Shown in pieces: positions 20,668-33,148 of a DNA stretch of 64,000 bases (position 1 is its first letter; each line of letters starts with the position of its first letter). The stretch comes from Craspedostauros australis. Taxonomy: Eukaryota; Bacillariophyta; Bacillariophyceae; Mastogloiales; Achnanthaceae. Position numbers and translations under genes: made by a program. The notes under the pieces are model-generated. The model searched no databases. It worked only from the letters and a program-made list of their open reading frames with translations, and was not told the origin of the DNA. The stretch is taken from contig JAMXDE010000008.1 of assembly GCA_026770025.1 (NCBI GenBank), positions 868,001 through 932,000 on the forward strand, written 5' to 3'.

Positions 20668-21606
20668 GGTTGAAAATTAAGAGTTCACGCCTGATCTGGC
20701 AATGCCCATGCCTGGCGAGTGATGTCGTGATGTGTTCGTTGCGTCGGCTGTTTGCTTGACAGCAATAGTGGGGCTCTCTTGTCGAACGATGATGGATGGA
20801 ACCAAATGGTCCTGTCTGCGTGCTTTGTTCCAGTTCTGTTCGTCTTGTCGTGGCTTATCTCAGTTTTGCTTGTCTCAATTTTGCTTGGCTCTCGTCTATC
20901 GTTGGTAGTTTCACCAATGTCACTGCAAGCACACATCAATGAATCTTCCTCCAGTTCAGAGGTCCCTGTTGTTGTGGTGTTTGTTGCTGTTGTCATCGGC
21001 ACACCGTCGAACCTCGTTTCACACAACAACGCGCAACCACAAAAGCACCCAACACGCGACAAAATGTGGCTCTTTGATTCAAATCACAAACGACCGTTGT
21101 GGAATGAGTGTGACATGTCACATACGACTCCGTGGAGACAAATTGAACACAATTGAATCGTAACAAATGAATCGAATTTGAATTCACCGGATATCCCAAT
21201 CTAGTATTTGGTGGCTGAGGATAGAGTGGTCGGAAAATCGTTGCTGCACTTGATTCGACCACTGCGAAGATGCGCCAATCCGACCTCCGATCATCCTCAA
21301 CTACCGACAACATCAATGCACCATGCTATGCTGTACTCAGGGACGAGACATGGTTGGATTGTCATCTAATCTATTCATTTTCCTACCTAACTGCATTGGT
21401 AAATCTGTTCTTGTATTTTTCTTCATGGTGGTACAGATACTCTGCCACGTTTCTTTCTTGCTTTGGCTCTTGTTGTCGGTCGATCTCGCGTTCCGTGTGC
21501 CCAAGGCATTGGCGACGCGAATGGGGCTGTGCCTCTACGTTTGGGCTCTCTTGAGTATCCTTGATCGTGGCGGCGACGCACGAAGCCAAGCGTTTCGCCT
21601 TTTGGT
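20668..21606. other. Intergenic, no supported gene
   Basis: 5' region of the SANT gene and 3' region of the small tail-anchored gene. Only short chance frames are present. Confidence 0.5.
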
Positions 21607-21984
21607 TTACTGCATGCCGTCACTGTTGTCGAGGAGGGCCTTTGCGACTGCAAATTCAGCCACGGTTGCGACGATCGCCGTCATGAAGACCACCAGCAAC
21701 ATGGTTGATGACGATGCGCCAGGCATCGTTGCCAACGACGATCGTCTTCGTCGCCGCTGAGTGCGCCTGCTGGGTTCACGAACGTTCAGCTCGTTGCGCA
21801 TCGGCACTGTGGACTCGTAAAACTCGTGCTTCAAGTTCGACGCTGCAGCTGACGCTCCTGCTGCTATTGCTGCGATTTCGTCGCTGTCGCTATGTGAATC
21901 TTCTGAGAGCAAGTTGGGTGTGCATTCGACGGCGTTGCGGTATGCGGCACTTTGCATTCGCCGGTTCCATTGGTGGCTTGTCAT
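21607..21984 (-). CDS. Small tail-anchored membrane protein, unknown function
   Basis: 125 residues from the ATG at 21984. The frame stays open upstream to 22140, but that part is Lys/Gln-rich and UTR-like. The N-terminal two thirds are hydrophilic (SHSDSDEIAAIAAG, then a very basic RRTQRRRRRSS). They are followed by one hydrophobic helix near the C-terminus (TMLLVVFMTAIVATVAEFAVA) and a short tail. The positive-inside pattern predicts a cytosolic N-terminus. I do not recognise the family; it shares a divergent promoter region with the next gene. Confidence 0.5.
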   Translation of the reverse strand: MTSHQWNRRMQSAAYRNAVECTPNLLSEDSHSDSDEIAAIAAGASAAASNLKHEFYESTVPMRNELNVREPSRRTQRRRRRSSLATMPGASSSTMLLVVFMTAIVATVAEFAVAKALLDNSDGMQ

Positions 21985-22762
21985 CGTTGTGGTTGTTATT
22001 GTTGTTGCTGGTATCGCTGGCTGCTGCTTTTGTGGGAAGAAGATGGCCTGGAATGCTTTGTTTTGTTTCGCTTTGCTTTGCTTTGTTGTGATGTGATGTG
22101 CTTTTCTTTTTTGTGAGCAGAAGGTGGGAGGATGAGGCATTGCACAACGTCGCTGCTCCCAACTGTTCCAAGGCGAGAAGACGCGAAGATGAAAATCATT
22201 TTGTGGGCGTTACCGTTTTTCACGTTGCAGCCATGTAGGATTTGGCCCAATTGCGCCAATAGATACTTCACAGGACCAACTTCGCAATGGAATCACGCAT
22301 CAGGCTATTATTGATTCAAGCGACCTTAACGAACACCTCGATCACATCAAATCCCACAGCGAAACTGTTCGGAAACACACGACACGAACAACAACGACTT
22401 CTCCGCGCCCACACATCAACAACACCCGCAACAACAACACCCACAACACCCACAACACCCACAACAACCACAACCACAACAACACCTCTTCTTTTTGCCA
22501 CGAACGGCATTGACAAGCCACAACGATCACAACCAGAGAGGAGCCACCCCCCACGAACACCCTCCAGGAGAAACACAACTATACACACCATCAGTCCATC
22601 CACCAGTGCCACACATCGCTAGACAGAGAACAAGAGAGAGAGAGAGAGAGAGAGAGCAACAGCAACAGCAAGAGCAGAGAAGATTTTCAGATTTGATCGA
22701 TATCAGGCCTCACCACTACTCGTAGCTTCACTTGTGATTGTGCCCACAGAATAAGAGACAAG
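21985..22762. other. Divergent promoter/5' UTR region with CA-rich tracts
   Basis: Between divergent starts. It contains an ACAACA/CACCCACAA-rich tract (about 22380-22485), typical of this genome's 5' UTRs, and a GA microsatellite. Open frames here are repeat-encoded and not called. Confidence 0.5.
22634..22656. repeat. (GA)n microsatellite in 5' UTR
   Basis: About 11 GA units, roughly 110 bases upstream of the eight-helix membrane protein start. Confidence 0.9.
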
Positions 22763-24304
22763 ATGGCCCCGAGTGTATCCGCAGGCAAGGATGGGACGGA
22801 GAAGAGCCACGGCAACTCGGAAGGAGAAGCGGATGGTGGTGCGAGCACCAAGGATAGCGGGAAGGTGGAGGGCAACACCGCCGTCAGCGTCGGGAACAAG
22901 GATGACAACAACACCGATCAGAACACTTCGAACGCCTCCAAAATAGAACAAACGAACGAAAACGAATCCACAGACGAAGAGGCTAACAGCGAAGAGACGA
23001 CCGCGGAGGGAGAGGCCAAGGAATCAAACGAACCTTACCGTGCCCTCTACAAGTCGCCTCGCGTGAAGGGATACCTCACCATCGCGTTCGCTTCCATCAT
23101 CCAGTTCAGCGAAGCTCTCATCTCCAACGACCCGCTTGACACCAGAGTGGTGCCAGCCTCGATGCGCCAGAAGCGGTATGCCACAGGCGTCTCCATCACG
23201 TCTGCAAGCATCGCGTGCATACTGGTGCTCATCCATTTCGATCAGCACTCCCCGCTGCGCAAGTTCTGGTACAAGCTATTCAGCCCCAAGAGCACATTCG
23301 AGTGGTACATCATCGCCTTCCTGATTCTCTGGTGGCTCCCCGCCACAGTCGTGCAAACGACTGTGCGAGGGATCGCGGGCGACGGCAAAGGGCAGTACAA
23401 TATCTACTACAGCACGTGGCTCTCCATGTGGGCCTCGTTCTACTGCATGGACAAGAAGCTCATCGATCATGGGTTTCCTGGATTCCAGAGCTTCATCTCC
23501 AGCTGGCCCTTCAGGGCGCCCGGATGGATCGCGATCTTCGTCTCCTGCTTCTTCTCCCTGTTCTGGTACCTCGATGTCTTCCTCAACAGCTCCAGGGATT
23601 CGTCTAACCTCACCAGCACGGTGGATCTCTTCTACACCGAAATATCGGACGGGCAGTACCGAACCTCGCTGATCCTCGCGGTATTCACGCTGCTGCCATC
23701 GGCCGTGTTCGTGTTCGTTGAGATCTTCCGCGAAACGGCCATCCAGCACAAGTCGAACCTGGAAACAGTTCTGGAGGGGTTCTTCCTCTTTCTGCTCGTC
23801 ATCAGCTGGGTTCCGGCCGTCATCTCCACCACCACACCCGGCGGGTTTGCGTCGTTGGTTGGTAATTCGTACTTCTTCACGTGGGGCACAACGGCGCTCG
23901 TCATGGAGACTTTCCTGTGGTTCGTTCATGACTGTCGGGCCACCGTACACTCCGATATGCAAGAGAAAGAGAGGGAGTACAGACGCCACCAGGAGCAGGT
24001 GCTGCAGCACACGAATCGCATCGCGGAACGTCACGAAGACGAATCCGTCATCGCATCCAGCAATGCCAACAATCATACGAGCCATGGCGATAGCAACGAA
24101 AGCATCATGGGGATACGATCGCACAGGCCGCTGAATCGACGGCTGTACGATGACTGCGACAATTTCATAGCGGAGATGCCGACGAGAGATCGTGGTGAGT
24201 TGGACACGCAGCAAGGTGCAGGCGATACGGAAAATCGGCGTCCCAGTCTTGCCGTAAGTGACGCCGAGTTCTTTGACGCGCAACAGGAGTTTGTCGATCC
24301 ATAA
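22763..24304 (+). CDS. Eight-helix membrane protein with internal duplication, unknown function
   Basis: Single exon, 513 residues. The N-terminal ~90 residues are acidic and disordered. Eight hydrophobic helices follow between about 100 and 395, then a hydrophilic C-terminal tail of about 120 residues. The protein looks like two four-helix halves: the third helix and following loop (LILWWLPATVVQTTVRG ... YNIYYSTW) echo the seventh (VISWVPAVISTTTPGG ... NSYFFTW), with shared W-x-P, TT, G and aromatic positions. This suggests duplication of a four-helix unit. No transporter or channel family signature was recognised. I have an impression that similar proteins form families in diatoms but could not check it. 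Confidence 0.75.
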   Translation: MAPSVSAGKDGTEKSHGNSEGEADGGASTKDSGKVEGNTAVSVGNKDDNNTDQNTSNASKIEQTNENESTDEEANSEETTAEGEAKESNEPYRALYKSPRVKGYLTIAFASIIQFSEALISNDPLDTRVVPASMRQKRYATGVSITSASIACILVLIHFDQHSPLRKFWYKLFSPKSTFEWYIIAFLILWWLPATVVQTTVRGIAGDGKGQYNIYYSTWLSMWASFYCMDKKLIDHGFPGFQSFISSWPFRAPGWIAIFVSCFFSLFWYLDVFLNSSRDSSNLTSTVDLFYTEISDGQYRTSLILAVFTLLPSAVFVFVEIFRETAIQHKSNLETVLEGFFLFLLVISWVPAVISTTTPGGFASLVGNSYFFTWGTTALVMETFLWFVHDCRATVHSDMQEKEREYRRHQEQVLQHTNRIAERHEDESVIASSNANNHTSHGDSNESIMGIRSHRPLNRRLYDDCDNFIAEMPTRDRGELDTQQGAGDTENRRPSLAVSDAEFFDAQQEFVDP

Positions 24305-27060
24305 TGAACACGGCGTTGCTCTGAGCACACATCACGACGACGTACGAGGATACAAAATTGCGATTCGTCCTGACGTATTCGCAGTCACGCGCATGTACAT
24401 GGGTAGATGCCAATAGTAAAGCCGATGAAGACGATCATCGCAACACTCAGCACTCAACACCACCTAGAGCAACAGCAATAGCAACACCGACGGCTGCGAA
24501 GTTCACACTGATAGGCAGCAGCAGTTCTGGGTGTGCCAAGATATCAGTCAAGTCTGTCATGTGGTGTCGATTTGGATGCTGCCTTACCAAGCGCAGCATT
24601 CCTTCCGAAATCATCTTGGTCTCAAGGCTGGTGCTATCAACGCTTGGTGCCAGAATGTCGACCTGTGATCCATCATCGTCACAGCGATGATGCAAGCCAC
24701 TCTCGGACCACCAGCGTACCGCGGCAGGCCCATGAACAAGCCGCTTCGATTCCATGCCGGCGCCAGTGCATACATGCTGCGCTCGCATAATCCAGGCTCA
24801 ACCAAAGTCCGCAGAGTGCTGCACGATAAGTACGAATAAGTTTGAAACTATCACATTCATACCGTGCAGAAGCCATGGGCTGGTTTAGGTCTGCCTCGTC
24901 ATCCAACCTTGCTCCTGGCGGGATGTAGACATGGCCGTGCAAGTTCGATCCAAATCTACCCAGCTGTGACGTTTGTGCCGACTGCGCATCGCCATGCCTG
25001 ACTATATGGTACCAAGCACCTTGAAAGGTGAGACATTTACCAGTTGCTTGATTGACGAATGGATTGACCAGTTGCTTGGTTGATTTACTGGCTCTCTACG
25101 ATCCAGAGAGCCATGGACTGGCCACCGGCCAAGCATCTCAAGGTGGATTCGCTGATTACTCGTACGTCGCTCCTACCTGTCGATTACTGTCATCTGCTGG
25201 CAAACGAATGGAGATCACATATGGATTATACGGCTGATGAACCTTGACGCCATGCGGTCGCCGTGATTCTAAGCGGGTCATCCTTTGCCGTCTCCGTTGA
25301 ACACGCAATAGCACGCTCGATCATTGCGAAACACAGGCAGTCTTGGACACACTGCGAGTAGCTGTTGACCAAGCATCAAACTGGGTCTCTACACAGCCGG
25401 CACAACCCCCTCCATTCCAGGAGCTTCCCTTGCAGTATTCCACCTTGCTAAGCGCGAGAGGGGTGTCAGAAGGCATGTTCATACGCTATATTATCCATAC
25501 TCTGAAGGCACGCGTTACACCAGCCCAGTCGAGCTCCCTGCCACAAGGTGGAGGCAGTGGGTCCCAAGCTCACAGCTGGTCTAAATTCTGCCCACGCACA
25601 TGTGTGCTCGGAATGTACGTATAGAGATGTCCATTCCCATGCGCGTATCTAGTCGCCCTTGAATGACCTGTGATACTCGGATGGAACACCCAGCTCTCAG
25701 CGTCAGTATTCGTATCCACACGAACACATGGTAGATCTGGGCGTCGAGTCATTGATCGCAATCCATCATTTTCACCCAGCTCTGGCCGGTGTCCACCCCG
25801 CCGGCGTTGATGGTGCTCGTGCTACTGCCTCTACCTAGTTGTGCAGGCGGGCAACTCCAGGTGGAGTGTACCGCAGCTAGTAGGCGTCCACTGTAGGTAA
25901 AAACGAGTACTCCACTCCACGCTATGACTCTATACTCCACGTGTGCATGTGCCTCCTGCCGGCTGGAGCATTGGTACTATACGTATGAGCACATTCCCGT
26001 TTGTGCTCACACACATCAACGCCCATTTCTCTGTTTCAAGTGAGTGTGACTGAGTTGGTCTTGGAGAGTTTTGACATCGAATCCCATTACTCTCTGTCGG
26101 AATGTCCAACCAGCAAAAGCAGTCACTTCAGACGATCCCTACCTTGCGAGCTGCTCGTATGTGCAGCTTGTACGTGTTGGTACGGTCCATGTATCAGCTA
26201 TGGCCTGCGAGCGACGAGCCAGGAACATGTACCAGAGTACATGCGAGCCACGGGTACTCTATTTGCTCACTGGATTCTACCTGTCGCCCAAAGTCCAACC
26301 GAAGTCACACACCACTCCCACACCACAAACTGGTGAAATGCCTCAAATTCTTTTGATGTGGGTCATACTTCGTTATTTGCGATCCGCCCTCGTTGTACCC
26401 AGAGCTCGTGGAACAGTAGTAGTGACGGATGACAGACGGGCAAATCAAGATTCTCCGTGCCGGTCACCACAAGAACAAGCGACGAAGGCTTCCCCTCTCG
26501 ATTTGTTTTCGCCAACAATCAACACGCCAGGGTACACTCGTGGCAAACGAGGGAGTTGGCAAATCGATTTTTTGGACACCTCGGGGAGCCGACGACCTGA
26601 TCATAAACTTCCAAATCGCAAAAAAGCAATCGCAAGGCATCTTCTCTCCACTCTCCACGATACAAGCAACCATACATCAGTATCACCGTCAGCATCAATC
26701 ACACTATCGGTATCAACACAACCGGCGACCACACCAATAGTATCGGACATCGCGTACATCTGCGTACTCAAGCAAAAACGCAACAACATTCACAACAGGC
26801 TTTGACAAAACTGACACAGACGCAAAAGACCTCCAGACGATCAGCACATACCAACAACTACACAGCACAGCATCGAGGCGCATACTCATTGCAGTATCAA
26901 ACGACGCACTACACTCTCACACTAAAGCATACCAACCAAGGCACAGCATCTGCGACATCACACCACAAAGCGCGCCACCACCACCGCCATTGCCACCGCT
27001 ACCAAAGCAGCGACTTGAAACATCAGCAACGACACCAACTGAACACTCCAGATAGCCAAC
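24305..27060. other. 2.7-kb gene-poor region
   Basis: No open frame here shows coding features. It contains an 8-bp stem, 7-base loop hairpin at 25090-25112. From about 26800 to 27060 it holds the CA-rich 5' UTR-like sequence of the CGRG-domain gene. No tRNA B-box, transposase or repeat array was seen. Confidence 0.5.
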
Positions 27061-28304
27061 ATGGTCGACCGCGGTACATTCTCGAAGGAGATGAAGGATC
27101 TCACCTACATCCATGACAAGATCAGATCGAAGGCGCAGGTTCGGAACATGACGCCCATGGGCAGCGACTTCCAGCCAGACAACTGGAGCGTCATCTGCGG
27201 CAGAGGCCGAGAATGCTATGACCACAGTAAGTGCGTTGATCGATATTGCACCAAATGATCTCGGCGGCGCCGGTACTTGTATCGGCATCAGTACTGAGCC
27301 GCGCTCGCAGCCACCACCTGAGTGGACAAGGCCAAATCGCCTCTATCTGTTTCGGGCGAGCACCGTCGAATTGACTGGCAGCGTTTGTGATGAACAACAC
27401 CTCGACCATGACCACCAATCTGATCCTCTCGCTTACATGATCATCAATCTTATTCCTCTCTCTCTCTCTCTCTCTGCCGCGCCGTCTATGACCACCACCC
27501 TCCATGTCGCAATGATCCATACCTCTGCTCCCAATACATTCAACAGTTGGCAACCGCCGATTCCGATTGCTCGTCGAGATCTACCTCAGCAGATACCAGG
27601 CGGCAAAGACCAAGTTCGAAAAGTCTGTCATTGTTATGGATATCCTCGATACCGTCCGGGAAGCCAGCAGTCACGGTGGCTTCGTCAAATACGACGCATC
27701 CTGCAAGCGATGGTTCGAAGTGGGTGACAGTCTCGCGCGAGAAAAGATCGGCCAGCAGTTCAGGACGTCCATCAGCGATGAAAAGCGAAAGCAAAAGCAG
27801 AGACTATCCAGAAAGAAGACGGGTGCGCAGACCAATACCTCGCCAGCGCTGTCCGACACCGCCTTCCTCGAGCCATTCAAAATCGACCTCTCCACCATCT
27901 CGACCACCAGGCACAGACGCCGCCCAAACCAGAAAAGGGAGCGCCCGACCAAGTCGGTGTCAACGGATGCGCAGCCAGATACCTGCCAGGAATCCCAGGA
28001 TTCAAGACTGCCTCGCTCCTCGTCGCTGCAGGATGTGGTAACCACCATGTGCGCTGACCAGCCGAGGGAAGATGTACTGATGACGATGCCACTCAGCCGC
28101 GAATTGTCAGGATTTGACCTGCCCGATACGCAACGCAGAGTTTCTGTTTCGTCCAAGGAGGCATTGAGGCAAGAGCATGGCGCGTTCAGCCCAACGACGG
28201 CCGATCGCCGTGGGCTGGTCGGCCCAAGATCCTCATTCTCGCTCCCACACAACATTATCACATGTGAGGATGCAACCGAACCGCAGAACTGTGCAGATGT
28301 GTAA
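27061..28304 (+). CDS. CGRG...GNRRF-domain protein (diatom-expanded family, probably DUF6824), two exons
   Basis: Exons are 27061-27226 and 27547-28304 (intron GTAAGT...CAACAG), 307 residues. The domain spans about residues 37-130 and is split by the intron exactly at DH|IGNRRF: WSVICGRGRECYDH, then IGNRRFRLLVEIYLSRY, VIVMDILDTVRE, GGFVKYDASCKRWFEVGD and AREKIGQQFR. This domain occurs many times in diatom genomes, and several members are suspected nuclear regulators; no biochemical function is established that I know of. The remaining ~180 residues are Ser/Thr/Pro-rich with basic patches (KRKQKQRLSRKK, RHRRRPNQKRERP) that could be nuclear signals. Confidence 0.85.
27456..27475. repeat. (CT)n tract inside the intron
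   Basis: About ten CT units in the intron of the CGRG-domain gene, about 70 bases before its acceptor. It may act as part of the pyrimidine tract. Confidence 0.9.
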
Positions 28305-29893
28305 CGTGAATGGCAGACAGCGACAGCGACATCAAGAAAATACTCGTAATTGACGTGCATGTATAATATTTACACTAGAATATTGATCCAGATACTCCTC
28401 CTCTGTTTCCAATCAACAAAAGGTCGTTCCATCGTAAAGTCGATTGACGACTGAGTGCTAGACACCAGGCAATACCGCTACGCGTTGGAATGATGACACG
28501 TGCCTATGCATGTTGTAGACCAGCTAATACATGGCCACAGAGGTAGTACTGCTCCACAGATATTCAGCCAGCGAGATAACAGGTATCCACAGCTTGGTTC
28601 CGAAATTCCGCCGCTTTCATGGAGCATTTGGGATAGCGAACGGGTCCATTACAGTAGAATCGACGTTTCAGACATGCACGCATGCGCGCCTAGAGAGTCG
28701 GGAGAATGGTAGAACAAGACGGCAAGGCAGATAGGAACGGACGGGCGGATGGATGGATGGATGGATGCCTGGATGGTTGAGTAGATGATGTGCTATCTTT
28801 TGCCCACTCCAAGCGTCTCAAGGTGCTAGTGATGCCATAGCAACGTACGCATCGTGGAAAACAGTCACTGAGATGGTCCCGTCTCAGGAGTTAGTGGAAG
28901 CAAGGTACAGTCGAAGCGCTGCAATAGGGGAGAGTACAGAGAGGACAAGCTTTTCCCATCTGATGGGAGGTGGTTCTGGATAGCGAATGGTACGAGTCCA
29001 ACGAACTGGTGTTTTCCGAGTCACACCAAGGTCCAAGTCTCGTCCGCCGGGGTGGCTGGTGAATTATTATAATGATTTGGCTGATGTCTGGTGAATTCAT
29101 CCCCATTACCACCACATTATCTCTTGGAGTTGACGTTGAGGTTGAGCTTGAGGTCAGGTCTGCTTGACTCCAGGATCAGCAACCAGCTACTCCATTTGGA
29201 TTCGTCATCGAAACCCACTCCTTCGTCCACCAAAGTAACCGGCATCTTTCGTTTTCTTCGTGGTGATGTCCGTATCGACGTCCGGAGTGGATATCAATCG
29301 CTCTCTTGTCTGTTCTTTCGATGTTTGACCTGTTCTGCTCCGTTCGATTCCTTGTCTGCCGGTTGTTGTGTGACTGGTGGCCAGTAACTTTTGTTGGTGC
29401 CTGCTTCGAGTTTGATGCCTTGTGTCGCTGCGACGATGATTCATTCGTTGTTCCTCAATCACAGTTGGCGCCAAAATGAATCGTCAGTTTTTATATTTTG
29501 CCGCAACTTTATTGATACCACAACAACTGCGACAGAGTTGATCAGTATCTCGTGGTATCGTTTATCGAACCTGAAAATGACTCAACCGACCACAAGCAAA
29601 AGGTGTGACAAGCAAACAGTGACGCCATCCACAAGATCCAAAACAGATCTTTCTTCGATTGACAAGTTCGTTGATGTCTCAGGATCTCAACAGATCTTCT
29701 TCGGGCGCGATACTCGCAGCCGCACCAGCCGCACCAGTATCCATCATCAATCACAAGCCGCTGCAGAGCCCCCAAGAACATTGGCATCGTTCTCGTATCC
29801 AGATTCTGCCATCCATTCATCCTTCCATCCATCTGTTACATACATCTGTTACATACATCAAGTAGCTCGAATCCATCAACCGAAGCCATCAAG
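28305..29893. other. Intergenic, no supported gene
   Basis: Contains a GGAT repeat near 28747-28767 and, close to the AKR gene, UTR-like sequence. A 168-codon frame at 29391-29897 overlaps the AKR start and is not supported. Confidence 0.5.
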
Positions 29894-31730
29894 ATGATTC
29901 CATCAGCTTGGATGATTGCTGCCTCGCCGTTGCTGACGTTGTCGTCACTGCTGATCGTGGCAGGCGGCAGTGTTGCCAGAGATGGTCCCGCTGTTCTCGT
30001 TTCTGCCTTCGTCCCATCATGCCAGCATCGCCCTCGAGTAGGAGCGCCGGCATCCGTCGGCGCCGACACGATTTTCGACGGGCATACCACGATGGCTCTC
30101 TCATCATCGAAGGGCGAAGCCGACCGTCGTACTGTGCTGCAAGCCGGTGGCGCTGGCGGTGGTTGGCTGGGCCTCAACTCGCTGTTTGGCGACGGCAATG
30201 ACAAGAGCAACGCAGCCAAGGCAGCTTCACTGCCCAAGTCCAGCAAAGGCCCAACCAACCAGATCGGCAAGGTCGTGAAGGGCATGAAGCGACGCCGCCT
30301 GGGAGGATCCGACATCTTCGTCAGCGAGCTTGGACTCGGCACGCAGCGATGGGTGTCCTCCGACTTCAACGCGCCTTCGAAGGAGACGTGCTTCAAATTC
30401 ATGGATGATGCCATCCTGAAGGGCGGCGTCAATCTGATCGACACAGCCGAGCAGTACCCCATTCCCAGCAACGGCGCGACGGCCAGAGAGGGCGACTCGG
30501 AACTCGCCATCGGCGAATGGATGAAGGATCGCAAGGTCAGGCGAGAGGACGTCGTGATCGCCACCAAGATCACGGGCGGGCGCAATGTGACGCCCAAGAA
30601 CATCCGCAACGACTGCGACGCGTCGCTGAAGCGGTTGCAAACCGACTACATCGATGTGTACCTGCTGCACTGGCCGCAGCACTACTCCCCGCAGAGCAAT
30701 TGGGGACAATCGTTGAAGTATAATATCGATGCCGACGCCTCGCCGTACTGGAGGGGCATGGGCGGAGCGACATCCTTCGAAGATCTTTGCGTCGCGATGG
30801 AGGATCTGGTCCAAAAGGGCAAGATCCGAGGATGGGGACTCTGCAATGACAACGCGTACGGTCTGACGGCATGCACGCGCACAGCAAAATTCCTTGGGAC
30901 AACACCACCGTGCACGATGCAAGGTGACTTCAGCATCCTGGACCGCAAGAGCGAAGAGAATGGTGTTGCCGAAGCAGCTTCGCCTTTCAACGAGAACGTT
31001 GGCTTCATGTCGTACAATGCTCTCGCCGGTGGCATGCTGACGGGCAAGTACATGGACGTGCCGGCTGCTTTGGACAATCCCAACCGTGATCAGGCCATGC
31101 AGGCTTTGCAAAACCCAAGAGGAAGAATGGACACGAGAGGTAAGCCTGTGTTGTTTCTTCTCTAGTTTTGATTGTGTGCGCTGGTGTGGCTACTACTGCT
31201 GCTGCTGTTGCAAGTGGCAAGATGTGCATTCCGCAGTGTGCTCGTATCGACGAAAGGATGATGAGCCTTCCATGATTGTTCTCGTATGCATAATCGTTGT
31301 CCAACAACGCCATGTAATATCACGTCTTATTCCCACACATGCACCATACTCACACATTGAAACCAATCCACACGTCGCCATCTACGCCACAGGCTGGGGA
31401 GGCACACTGTACAGATACCGCACAGAGGCCGCACAGGAAGCCATAATCGAATACAACAGACTTGCCAAGGCGAGCGGCATGTCCCTGACAGAGCTGAGCT
31501 TGCGTTGGTGCAGGCAGCGCGATCTGATCACGACAACACTGGTGGGACACACGAATCCAGCGCAGCTGCAAGAGTCGCTGAACTTCTTCACCAAGTCCGA
31601 CCCGCTCCCGGAAGACCTGATGTGGCAGATCGACCGTATCCACATGAGGAACCGGCTGCCGCTGTTTAGCTCGCGCAGAGTTGGCAAGGATTGGAACGGC
31701 GAGGGTGAGATCGGCGAACCCATTCCATGA
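29894..31730 (+). CDS. Plastid-targeted aldo/keto reductase (Tas-like), two exons
   Basis: Exons are 29894-31139 and 31393-31730 (intron GTAAGC...CACAG), 527 residues. The signal peptide is followed by SAFVPS (S37-S42, F39), an ASAFAP-type plastid motif, and a second hydrophobic or Gly-rich stretch near RRTVLQAGGAGGGWLG. The AKR barrel starts at RRLGGSDIFVSELGLGTQ. The expected tetrad is present: D183 and Y188 in LIDTAEQYP, K225 in ATKITG and H259 in YLLHWP. QTDYIDVYLLHWPQ and the overall length suit bacterial Tas/YajO-like enzymes. Exon 2 supplies the C-terminal barrel end (LRWCRQRDLITTTLVGHTN). Role: NADPH-dependent carbonyl reduction inside the plastid. The substrate is unknown, and a thylakoid-lumen location is possible but not shown. 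Confidence 0.88.
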
Positions 31731-33148
31731 GATGATGGATCTACTCGCATGGTCAAGATTGATCCTCTGCTGCGTCCAACGAGTGTGTGTGGTCCCATGG
31801 TCCATCAGTACTCGCGCTTGCTCGACAGCCGCCACCATTGGAGAATAATTGCTAACCTTTCACACACATCCATCGTCCACAGGCAGCTCGTATTGCGTAG
31901 CGTATTGATGTATAGTACTCACAATCGTTGTCATGAATCCACAAATTCAGCAATCAATTCACAACAGGTTGGGAGACCGCGGCGACATTGGTGGTGGTGG
32001 CGGTGGTGGATCAAAACGACATGTTCTCGGCAGCCTCGCTGAACGTGATGGTTTGGCCCCACCAATGCCTTGGGAAGCGTGGTAAAGACGATGTCCCTCC
32101 CTTGTTGGTGCGTGTATCCGGCAACCGATCTTTTGGAGGCGACATGGATGGCGTTTGTGCTGTCTCTTGATTGTTGTCGCAGCCGTGTGTTCGTCTTGTT
32201 TCTGGTCCAAGTGCTTCCGGGTTCTGTGGGATGACACAAGTAGTTTCTGGCCGATCCATTCTCCAGTGAATGAACCGAAGTGCGAACTGGGTGGGCATAA
32301 CACCGAAGTGGAACAGATTGTTGGTTCCAAACGCGATCCAGAGAAGCGATGTTTCTTTGGGGATGGGGACAAGGAATCATGAGATTGTTCTCCCCTCCAT
32401 CGGTTGGAACCCATGCGTTCGCGTGATGCGATTGACACTTCTCTGGGTACATTGGAGTACCCGTACCAATCCGAACAGAACTCGTCACGATAAATGGTGC
32501 ATGTCAGAATGTCCTCTCCAACCACCCATGGTTGCGAACCGTTGTGTCTGTTCGCTCCCACCAACTGGCCATGGAAAGTACCAACGACAAGACAACGCAC
32601 CCCTGCCATCAATGCCGAAGGAGAAGCGAATTCAGAACTGCGTCGAAAGAGCCGCCCCAGAGAGCGCTGGCCAGAATTCCAATGTGAACCATGCGCGTCT
32701 GCAGAGAGCGGTTTTGAAGCCGTGTACCAACAAGGATGATTGCAGGGCAGAGAGGGCGCGTCCATGCTCCCGCCGTACGACTACAAACAAGCTGCTCCAT
32801 GCCCGCAGAGGAGGCGCTGGCCGAAGGCTTGCTACCAGCAACACAACAGGAGAGAAACGCAAACAAGAGAAACACAAACAGAGGAGAAGGAGCAACCAGG
32901 AGCACCACAGTACTATACATCGATCACAGAGAAACACAACAAGAACAACAGCAACAACAGCATCACAACCACGAGGACCAACAGCACTGCACAATACTCG
33001 GACCATACCATACAACACACCCTCACAATCCATCACCCTTCGCCACACCCGTAACCCTGGCCGTAGCTGTACCTCCGACCGCGTCCACAACAACGAGTCT
33101 CGCACCAGAAGTGAGAAGCCAACTTCATCAGCATCCACAAGCCCCAAC
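31731..33148. other. Intergenic and globin gene 5' UTR
   Basis: The globin reading frame stays open upstream to 32270, but from about 32880 the encoded text is Thr/Asn/Gln repeats from a CA-rich leader. It resembles other 5' UTRs here, so it is not included in the CDS. Confidence 0.45.

Noticed and set aside
23276..24328. 350-codon frame antisense to the eight-helix membrane protein
   Set aside because: Rich in Glu/Arg/Asp as expected from the complement of hydrophobic codons; no independent signals.
32270..33148. 293-codon upstream extension of the globin frame
   Set aside because: The second half encodes CA-repeat-derived Thr/Asn/Gln text like other 5' UTRs in the window; a good ATG starts at 33149.
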